64,000 bases of DNA from Peribacillus simplex NBRC 15720 = DSM 1321 (GTDB taxonomy: Bacteria > Bacillota > Bacilli > Bacillales > DSM-1321): positions 4,234,001 through 4,298,000 of the forward strand of contig NZ_CP017704.1 in NCBI RefSeq assembly GCF_002243645.1. The letters run 5' to 3'. Both the position numbers and the translations under genes were made by a program. How positions within the stretch are numbered: position 1 is the stretch's first letter; each line of letters starts with the position of its first letter. Below are positions 58,159 to 64,000 of this stretch, one piece after another. The notes beneath the pieces were generated by a model. That model was not told the origin of the DNA. It searched no databases and saw nothing but the letters and a program-made list of their open reading frames with translations.

Positions 58159-59430
58159 ATGTCTATTCAGATTCCTAGAGGTACCCAGGATTTATTGCCT
58201 GGCCAAACGGAAATTTGGCAGTATATCGAAAACACAGCGCGTGAGATTTGTCACCGTTACCAATATAAAGAAATCCGGACTCCGATTTTTGAGCACACGG
58301 AATTATTTTTACGTGGTGTAGGGGATACAACCGATATCGTACAAAAAGAAATGTATTCATTTCAAGATCGCGGTGAAAGGAACTTAACCCTTCGTCCGGA
58401 AGGCACTGCATCGGTTGTACGGTCATATATCGAGAACAAAATGTTCGGGTGGGCCAATCAACCGGTCAAGCTTTATTATATCGGGCCGATGTTCCGTTAC
58501 GAACGTCCGCAAGCAGGTCGGTTCCGCCAGTTCGTTCAATTCGGCATCGAAGCTTTAGGAAGTAAGGATCCCGGAATCGATGCAGAGGTTCTGTCACTTG
58601 CGATGAACCTGTACAAGGAACTTGGTTTGAAAAAGCTGAAACTTGTGATCAACAGCCTTGGTGATAAGGAAAGCCGGACAGCGCATCGCAATGCGTTAAT
58701 CAAACATTTTGAACCCCGCATCGGCGAGTTTTGCGGCGATTGTCAAAACCGTCTGGAAAAAAATCCTTTGCGTATCCTGGATTGCAAAAAGGATCACGAT
58801 CACGAATTGATGAACACGGCTCCTTCGATCATTGAATATTTAAATGATGAATCCCGCATATATTTCGAAAAGGTGAAACAGCATTTAACCGATTTGGAAA
58901 TCGATTTCGTCGAAGATCCGACTCTAGTGCGGGGCTTGGATTACTATAATCATACCGCATTTGAAATCATGAGTGATGCAGAAGGCTTTGGCGCCATCAC
59001 TACCCTTTGCGGAGGCGGCCGTTATAACGGGCTGTCTGAAGAACTTGGCGGACCGGAAACACCCGGAATCGGCTTTGCACTTAGCATTGAACGCCTGATT
59101 GCTGCCCTCCAAGCAGAAAACATCGAGCTTCCGATCAAAAAGGGAATTGACTGCTATCTTGTCTCATTAGGCGAAACAGCCAAGGATTATTCCGTCAAAC
59201 TTGCCCATCAATTGCGGAATGCCGGTATTACCGTCGAAAAAGACTATCAAGACCGTAAAGTGAAAGCACAATTCAAATCAGCCGACCGTCTCGAAGCAAG
59301 ATATGTGGCGACACTCGGGGATGATGAATTGGCAAATAATAAAATCAATGTGAAGTTCATGGAAACCGGTGAACAAGTCCAAATGGAACTTGCGACATTC
59401 GTTGAACAATTCAAAAAGCTACAGGCTTAA
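58159..59430 (+). CDS. hisS: Histidyl-tRNA synthetase
   Basis: A class II synthetase that charges tRNA-His. The 423-residue product begins [15 protein letters not shown], has motif 2 ([16 protein letters not shown]), the histidine motif [15 protein letters not shown], motif 3 [11 protein letters not shown], and a C-terminal anticodon-binding domain. ATG 58159 follows AAAGGAGG by 8 bases; the longer frame to 57991 runs back through the T-box terminator and is rejected. aspS follows in the same unit. Confidence 0.97.
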   Translation: MSIQIPRGTQDLLPGQTEIWQYIENTAREICHRYQYKEIRTPIFEHTELFLRGVGDTTDIVQKEMYSFQDRGERNLTLRPEGTASVVRSYIENKMFGWANQPVKLYYIGPMFRYERPQAGRFRQFVQFGIEALGSKDPGIDAEVLSLAMNLYKELGLKKLKLVINSLGDKESRTAHRNALIKHFEPRIGEFCGDCQNRLEKNPLRILDCKKDHDHELMNTAPSIIEYLNDESRIYFEKVKQHLTDLEIDFVEDPTLVRGLDYYNHTAFEIMSDAEGFGAITTLCGGGRYNGLSEELGGPETPGIGFALSIERLIAALQAENIELPIKKGIDCYLVSLGETAKDYSVKLAHQLRNAGITVEKDYQDRKVKAQFKSADRLEARYVATLGDDELANNKINVKFMETGEQVQMELATFVEQFKKLQA

Positions 59431-59442
59431 GGGGGAAATACC

Positions 59443-61212
59443 ATGTTTGGCAGAACATACTTCAATGGTGAAGTGACAGAAGCAGCTATTGGTGAAAAAG
59501 TAACATTAAAAGGATGGGTACAAAAACGCCGGGATTTAGGCGGGGTCATCTTTATCGACCTACGTGACAGAAGCGGAGTCGTCCAGGTCGTTTTCAATCC
59601 AGACATTTCGGCAGACGCGCTGGCCACAGCCGAAAAAATCCGTAATGAATACGTCCTTGATATTCAAGGGACAGTAATCAAACGTGATGAAGCCAACTTC
59701 AATCCGAACGTAACAACAGGGACCGTCGAAGTTCAAGCCGAAAACGTTACAATTTTAAACGAAGCAAAGACCCCTCCATTCATCATTGATGAAAGAACGG
59801 ATGTATCAGAAGACATCCGCTTGAAATATCGTTATTTGGACCTGCGTCGTCCAGCGATGTTCGAAACGTTGAAAATGCGTAACCAAACAACAAAAGCAAT
59901 CCGTGATTACTTGGACGGTGAAGGCTTCCTTGATATCGAAACACCTATCTTAACAAAAAGTACACCTGAAGGAGCACGTGATTATTTAGTGCCTAGCCGT
60001 GTACACGAAGGTGAGTTCTATGCACTTCCGCAGTCACCGCAAATCTTCAAGCAGCTATTGATGGTATCCGGGTTCGAACGTTATTATCAAATTGCCCGCT
60101 GTTTCCGTGATGAAGACTTACGTGCTGACAGACAGCCTGAATTCACGCAAATCGATATTGAAACAAGCTTCATGAGCCAAGAAGATATCATTAACACCGC
60201 AGAAAAAATGATGGCTAAAGTGATGAAAGACGTAAAAGGACTGGACGTAACACTTCCATTCCCTAGAATGACATACAATGAAGCAATGAGCCGTTACGGT
60301 TCCGACAAACCGGATACACGCTTCGGAATGGAACTTAAAGATGTTTCCGAAATCGTCAAAGACAGTGATTTCAAAGTGTTCACCGGCGCTGTTGCGAACG
60401 GCGGACAAGTTAAGGCGATCGTCGTTAAGGACGGAAATGCGGATTATTCACGTAAAGATATTGATGGATTGGCTGAATTTGCAGCGATTTACGGTGCAAA
60501 AGGCCTTGCATGGCTGAAAGTTGAAGAAGACGGCGTAAAAGGGCCAATCGCCAAATTCTTCGCAGAAGATCAAGAGCAATTAGTATCTGTATTGGAAGCT
60601 GAAGTAGGCGATCTAATCTTATTCGTGGCGGATAAGAAAGGCATAGTCGCTGATGCACTTGGAGCACTTCGCAACAAGCTTGGTAAAGAAAGAGGCTTGA
60701 TCGATCAAAGCAAATTCAACTTCCTATGGGTGACGGATTGGCCATTACTTGAATATGACGAAGAAGAAGGACGCTACTATGCAGCACACCATCCATTCAC
60801 AATGCCATTCCGTGAAGACATGGACAAATTGGAATCAGACCCAGCAAGCGTCCGTGCACAAGCATATGACCTTGTCTTGAACGGCTACGAACTTGGCGGT
60901 GGATCACTGCGGATATTCGAACGCGACGTTCAGGAAAAAATGTTCAAAGTACTTGGATTCTCAGAAGAAGAAGCAAACGCACAATTCGGCTTCCTAATGG
61001 ATGCATTCGAATACGGAACGCCTCCACACGGCGGAATCGCCCTTGGACTGGACCGCATGGTCATGCTGCTTGCAGGCCGCACGAACCTTCGCGACACCAT
61101 CGCGTTCCCGAAAACAGCAAGCGCAAGCGACCTGCTCGTTGACGCACCGAGTACTGTAAGTGACAAGCAATTGGCCGAACTTAACCTAAGACTAGCAGCA
61201 CTTAAAAAATAA
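59443..61212 (+). CDS. aspS: Aspartyl-tRNA synthetase
   Basis: A class IIb synthetase for tRNA-Asp (and possibly tRNA-Asn). The 589-residue product has an N-terminal OB anticodon domain ([20 protein letters not shown]), motif 2 ([20 protein letters not shown]), the bacterial GAD insertion and motif 3 ([15 protein letters not shown]). AAGGGGGAAA precedes ATG 59443. It shares the hisS T-box control; a 6S RNA gene follows. Confidence 0.97.
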   Translation: MFGRTYFNGEVTEAAIGEKVTLKGWVQKRRDLGGVIFIDLRDRSGVVQVVFNPDISADALATAEKIRNEYVLDIQGTVIKRDEANFNPNVTTGTVEVQAENVTILNEAKTPPFIIDERTDVSEDIRLKYRYLDLRRPAMFETLKMRNQTTKAIRDYLDGEGFLDIETPILTKSTPEGARDYLVPSRVHEGEFYALPQSPQIFKQLLMVSGFERYYQIARCFRDEDLRADRQPEFTQIDIETSFMSQEDIINTAEKMMAKVMKDVKGLDVTLPFPRMTYNEAMSRYGSDKPDTRFGMELKDVSEIVKDSDFKVFTGAVANGGQVKAIVVKDGNADYSRKDIDGLAEFAAIYGAKGLAWLKVEEDGVKGPIAKFFAEDQEQLVSVLEAEVGDLILFVADKKGIVADALGALRNKLGKERGLIDQSKFNFLWVTDWPLLEYDEEEGRYYAAHHPFTMPFREDMDKLESDPASVRAQAYDLVLNGYELGGGSLRIFERDVQEKMFKVLGFSEEEANAQFGFLMDAFEYGTPPHGGIALGLDRMVMLLAGRTNLRDTIAFPKTASASDLLVDAPSTVSDKQLAELNLRLAALKK

Positions 61213-61254
61213 TTTATTTGGGAAAAATATGAAAAAATACCTAGGTGCTTTCTC

Positions 61255-61284
61255 TTGAAATAGAGTTAAGCATTATGATATGAT
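61255..61284 (+). promoter_or_regulatory. Promoter of the 6S RNA
   Basis: TTGAAA (61255-61260), an 18-base spacer and TATGAT (61279-61284), positioned to start near the 5' end of the RNA stem. Confidence 0.65.
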
Positions 61285-61295
61285 ATCTTCAATAA

Positions 61296-61486
61296 GTAAG
61301 AGTCCTGATGTGTTCGTTCTTTAACCTATAAGTTTTGACCGAACACTTATAGTTACCGGGAGCACTAGTTTCCTGGCCGCGTAAAAGCCTCCCTCGAAGA
61401 GGACTTACAAACGCGAGGAACCGAGCACCCACCTGCGGAGAGCGGGTTCAAAACAAAGGCGTAAACGGCACAATTGGGACTCTTAC
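61296..61486 (+). ncRNA. ssrS: 6S RNA (6S-1/BsrA-like)
   Basis: The closing stem GTAAGAGTCC (61296-61305) pairs with GGACTCTTAC (61477-61486). Inside are CCTGATGTGTTCGTT, GACCGAACACTTATAGTT and GCCTCC segments like the B. subtilis 6S-1 RNA, with an open central bubble. 6S RNA binds the sigma-A RNA polymerase by mimicking an open promoter. In B. subtilis bsrA also lies directly after aspS. A terminator follows at 61501. Confidence 0.88.
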
Positions 61487-61500
61487 ACCTTACAAAGCAA

Positions 61501-61528
61501 CTCATGTTAAATAACATGGGTTTTTTTG
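61501..61528 (+). terminator. Terminator of the 6S RNA
   Basis: CATGTTA / TAACATG stem followed by GGTTTTTTT. The 61529-61761 stretch holds no gene; it has short ACGAG-type repeats (61549-61602) and the inverted repeats near the tauD end. Confidence 0.8.
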
Positions 61529-61548
61529 TGCGTTAAAATAGTGAACTT

Positions 61549-61602
61549 ACGAGCGAAGGGCGTGAATAGAGCGAATCCACGAGTAAATGGCGAGAATTCA
61601 CA
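61549..61602. repeat. Short degenerate ACGAG(CG/TA)AA repeats
   Basis: ACGAGCGAA, AGAGCGAA, ACGAGTAAA and a CGAGAATTC variant occur within 54 bases of non-coding DNA. They look like a fragment of an intergenic repeat family, but other copies cannot be checked here. Confidence 0.35.
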
Positions 61603-61664
61603 ACTTTTTAAGCCAGAGTGAAAAGGGGGTTAAGTTCGTCTGAAAACTCGCGACACATAAAAAA

Positions 61665-61745
61665 ACACCATCCTTTCCATCAAGAAATAGAAAGAATAGC
61701 GTCCTTTTCATACTTGGGGTAATGATTTTCCTTAGCTTGATGGTG
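61665..61745 (-). terminator. Candidate terminator after tauD
   Basis: On the minus strand, CACCATC and GATGGTG, with an inner CCATCAAG/CTTGATGG alternative, enclose a long loop and are followed by TTTTTTTATG. Confidence 0.45.
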
Positions 61746-61761
61746 ATGATGATACTTGCTA

Positions 61762-62673
61762 TTAATTATTTTTAACTTTCGTTCTTGTGATGCTACGACG
61801 ACCATCTAAACTAATAGGTTCCTCCCCGTCAATTGTAATTCTTCGAACAACTCTTTGTGCATCATCATAGTCATTTACTGCATAATGCTGAGTTGCACGG
61901 TTATCCCAGATGACGACATCTCCAGCACTCCATCGCCAGCGAACGGTATTTTCTATTTGTGTAACATGTTCTTGGAGGACGGAAAACAATTGGGCTGAAT
62001 CTAAGGAAGAAAGGCCGACAAATTTCTTCACAAAATGGCCGAGTAAAAGATGACGCTCTCCGGTTTCAGGGTGTACATGGACAACTGGATGTTCGGTTTC
62101 ATATAGAGTGGAAGTAAATACGTCTTTATAGTGACTATTAGTCTCAGAAGAGACATTGGAGCGTTTTGCAGCATAATCATAGTCATTAGTATGGAGTGCC
62201 CATAATTGATCAGCAAGATTTCGTAATTCTGCTGGCAGGTTTTCATAAGCAGTGGTTGTATTCGCCCAAACGGTATCGCCACCTACTTCCGGTATCACAA
62301 CTCCCCGTAAAATGGAGAATTTCGGGTATGCGGCTTCAAACGTAACATCTGTATGCCATGAGTTAGCTCGACCACCACCATGATCAGAATTCAATTCCAA
62401 TATATAATTTGAGCCATTCTTTACTGGAACAGTTGGATGAACAACTGGTTTTCCAAGTAGTCCTGCAAAAGCTTCTTGTCCCTTATCATCTAGATGATCC
62501 TGATTACGGAAGAATACAACTTTATGCTTTAAGATCGCCTCGCGGATTGATTTAACTGTGTTAGCATCCAGATCTTCAGAGAGTTTAATCCCTGATATGT
62601 CTGCACCAATACGTGCAGCAACTTGTTTTACAACGATTGTTGATGAATTTTGAACTTGTTTGACATTACTCAT
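61762..62673 (-). CDS. TauD/TfdA-family alpha-ketoglutarate dioxygenase
   Basis: The 303-residue protein belongs to the Fe(II)/2-oxoglutarate dioxygenases that release sulfite from taurine or alkyl sulfates/sulfonates. The facial triad is visible: H-x-D in SWHTDVTFEAAYP (about residues 107-119) and His in NRATQHYAVNDY; the 2-oxoglutarate Arg is in RVVRRITIDGEEP. AAGGAGG precedes ATG 62673 by 7 bases. It diverges from an SsuA-like binding protein, which supports a role in sulfur scavenging; taurine, other sulfonates or alkyl sulfates are possible substrates. Confidence 0.88.
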   Translation of the reverse strand: MSNVKQVQNSSTIVVKQVAARIGADISGIKLSEDLDANTVKSIREAILKHKVVFFRNQDHLDDKGQEAFAGLLGKPVVHPTVPVKNGSNYILELNSDHGGGRANSWHTDVTFEAAYPKFSILRGVVIPEVGGDTVWANTTTAYENLPAELRNLADQLWALHTNDYDYAAKRSNVSSETNSHYKDVFTSTLYETEHPVVHVHPETGERHLLLGHFVKKFVGLSSLDSAQLFSVLQEHVTQIENTVRWRWSAGDVVIWDNRATQHYAVNDYDDAQRVVRRITIDGEEPISLDGRRSITRTKVKNN

Positions 62674-62734
62674 TTTATTGCCTCCTTGTTTTTAGACCGC
62701 ATAGCGAGCATTTATGGTAAACCGATAATACAAA

Positions 62735-62763
62735 AGAAAGCCAGAGCATAAGAGCTCTGGCTT
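62735..62763 (-). terminator. Terminator-like hairpin in the tauD leader
   Basis: AAGCCAGAGC / GCTCTGGCTT form a 10-bp stem followed on the minus strand by TCTTTTG. It lies about 65 bases before the tauD start and after its promoter, so it may attenuate transcription. Confidence 0.65.
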
Positions 62764-62799
62764 CCAGGTGACTGGTCAGCAAAACGAATCCGAAATAAT

Positions 62800-62851
62800 A
62801 TAATTCCTATCGGTTTGATAAAATATTAAACTGGTAGGATAAGTATGTCAA
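62800..62851 (-). promoter_or_regulatory. Sigma-A promoter of tauD with ATAATTCCTAT box
   Basis: Minus-strand TTGACA (62851-62846), a 17-base spacer and TAATAT (62828-62823). The element ATAATTCCTAT (62800-62810, plus strand) covers the likely start region; the same element recurs at the divergent promoter. Confidence 0.72.
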
Positions 62852-63051
62852 TTATAATTTTGAATTTTTTGTTAATTCAAAAATGGGCAAATTGGTTGGT
62901 TACAAATTGAAATGGACTCGTTGATTATAAAGATAACTTTCCAAAAATAAATGAAGATCCTTTATTAAAAAGCTTCTCAGTTTTAGGGAACAGTTAATCG
63001 ACAATTGAACAGGAGATCATATAGTTAATTTAGAATTATCTGAATTTCGGG

Positions 63052-63117
63052 TTGACTATTGAAAATTAACTTGTTAGTATAAGAAAAATAAATACATAGT
63101 ATTTCAATAGGAATTAT
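63052..63117 (+). promoter_or_regulatory. Sigma-A promoter of the SsuA-like gene with ATAGGAATTAT box
   Basis: TTGACT (63052-63057), a 17-base spacer and TAGTAT (63075-63080). ATAGGAATTAT (63107-63117), the reverse complement of the tauD box, lies about 20-30 bases into the predicted transcript. This could be an operator for a sulfur regulator such as CymR. Confidence 0.65.
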
Positions 63118-63135
63118 TAATTCATTGACCGGACA

Positions 63136-63181
63136 ACCGGAGACTTCTCTTTAATTTAAAGTGATGTCTCCGGTTTTTTTG
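63136..63181 (+). terminator. First leader terminator before the SsuA-like gene
   Basis: A 9-bp stem ACCGGAGAC / GTCTCCGGT with an AT-rich loop and a seven-T run, inside the leader and before the coding start. A small CCGG-ACAA-CCGG hairpin (63129-63140) overlaps its 5' arm and could compete with it. Confidence 0.8.
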
Positions 63182-63213
63182 GTAGATGAAATAGCCGACT
63201 AGTCTTCTGGAGG

Positions 63214-63257
63214 CCTTTACAGCGAGCGTTATTCGTTTGTGGTAAAGGTTTTTTCTA
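63214..63257 (+). terminator. Second leader terminator before the SsuA-like gene
   Basis: CCTTTAC (63214-63220) pairs with GTAAAGG (63242-63248), followed by TTTTTTC, ending just before the ribosome site. Two terminators in one leader suggest attenuation. Confidence 0.65.
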
Positions 63258-63283
63258 TTGGAGGGAAGATGGAGGGAAAGGAA

Positions 63284-64000
63284 TTGAAGATTTTGAAGAG
63301 TTGGCGAGCAACAGGAATTGTATTAATAGCTGTATTATCAGTCGTTTTATCGGTTGGATGTCAGGAGGAGAAAACGGTAGCGGAAAGTGAAGGGGAGTAT
63401 GAAACTCTTAGTTTAAAATATGAGGGCTCTGTTGGAACTGTTACTTATCCAGAGTTAGCACAAGATTTAGGGTATCTTGATCCAATTAAATTGGAATGGA
63501 TAGGAAATACAACTAGTGGACCATCGTCTATTCAAAATGCAGCGACGGGTGAAACTGATTTTGGCGGTGCTTTTAACGGTGCGATTGCCAAATTGATAGC
63601 AAGCGGGGCACCGATTAAATCGGTCATTGGGTATTACGGCAGTGATAAAGATACGTTTAGTGGTTATTATGTATTGAATGGCAGCCCGATTAAAAACGCT
63701 CGAGATTTAATTGGTAAAAAAGTCGGTATGAACACGATGGGAGCACATTCTGAATTCATTTTAAAAGAATATTTAAAACAAAATGGGCTAACGAATGAGG
63801 AAATTAAGCAAGTTACTTTAGTTGTTGTGCCACCAGTGAATACAGAACAATCGCTTCGTCAGAAACAAATTGATGTAGCGGTTTTAAGTGGAATGTTGCG
63901 TGATCGAGCATTAGAAAAAGGAGGAATCAGAAAGCTCTTTAGTGATTATGATTTGTTTGGCTCCTTTACAGCAGGTAGCCTTGTCTTTAAAGAGGCATTT
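63284..64000 (+). CDS. SsuA/TauA-type sulfonate-binding lipoprotein (3' end cut by window)
   Basis: At least 239 residues of a periplasmic-type binding protein II. It has a lipoprotein signal (basic start KILKSWRATG, lipobox LSVGC), then LKYEGSVGTVTYPELAQDLG, TTSGPSSIQNAATGETDFGG and LIGKKVGMNTMGAHSEFIL, as in NitT/TauT/SsuA binding proteins for nitrate, taurine or sulfonates. TTG 63284 follows GGAGGG by about 7 bases; ATG 63269 is the alternative. The frame is open to the window end; ABC ATPase and permease genes would be expected next. Confidence 0.85.
   Translation, partial: MKILKSWRATGIVLIAVLSVVLSVGCQEEKTVAESEGEYETLSLKYEGSVGTVTYPELAQDLGYLDPIKLEWIGNTTSGPSSIQNAATGETDFGGAFNGAIAKLIASGAPIKSVIGYYGSDKDTFSGYYVLNGSPIKNARDLIGKKVGMNTMGAHSEFILKEYLKQNGLTNEEIKQVTLVVVPPVNTEQSLRQKQIDVAVLSGMLRDRALEKGGIRKLFSDYDLFGSFTAGSLVFKEAF

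Noticed and set aside
63085-63260. S-box (SAM) riboswitch before the SsuA-like gene
   Set aside because: Terminators are present, but none of the conserved S-box core segments can be found.

Overview
The window reads as chromosomal core sequence from a spore-forming, rod-shaped, low-to-moderate GC Gram-positive of the family Bacillaceae. The signs are many sporulation genes (spoVID, ysxE, spoIIB, spoIVFA/FB, spo0B, safA, coxA, bofC, spoVB), strong AGGAGG-type ribosome sites with frequent TTG and GTG starts, T-box leaders, and a gene order that follows Bacillus subtilis from spoVID to aspS. My guess is a Peribacillus (B. simplex group) or related species, but the sequence alone does not prove it. 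No rRNA, tRNA, CRISPR array, phage or IS element was seen.

Layout. 1-3 kb: spoVID-ysxE (coat encasement) and a small membrane gene. 3-9.3 kb: T-box-controlled valS, two tandem RimK-type ATP-grasp ligases on the minus strand, and divergent folC. 9.6-17.5 kb: comC (preceded by a coupled 31-codon ORF), spoIIB, maf, radC, mreBCD, minCD (cell shape and division-site selection). 17.7-25.6 kb: a YabR-like S1 protein, spoIVFA/FB (sigma-K processing), an RNase E/G gene that B. subtilis lacks, the L21 leader with rplU-prp-rpmA, spo0B, obg, pheB. 25.7-33 kb: pheA, a repetitive protein of unknown function, and the NAD de novo locus (niaR, nifS, divergent nadBCA).

33-40 kb: a zinc peptidase, a very large safA with about 32 tandem 11-12-residue repeats, a CotS/YutH-type kinase, coxA, bofC. 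39.4-49.6 kb: ruvAB, a DUF2905 gene, queA, tgt, yajC, yrzE, a DUF421 gene, spoVB, comN, secDF. 49.7-61.2 kb: recJ-apt-relA-dtd, an SH3b-rich amidase, a 57-residue HTH protein, then a T-box leader with hisS-aspS. 61.3-61.5 kb: a 6S RNA directly after aspS.

61.7-64 kb is the most accessory-looking part. A TauD-type sulfonate dioxygenase and the start of an SsuA/TauA-type substrate-binding lipoprotein diverge from a 610-bp region. Each has a good sigma-A-type promoter, a shared ATAATTCCTAT box close to the start point, and terminator-like hairpins inside the leader. This looks like a sulfur-scavenging unit with layered control. No wholly new system is certain. The best leads are this divergent sulfonate regulatory region, the tandem RimK ligases beside folC, the expanded SafA repeat array, the coupled mini-ORF before comC, and a probable ATC start codon for yrzE.
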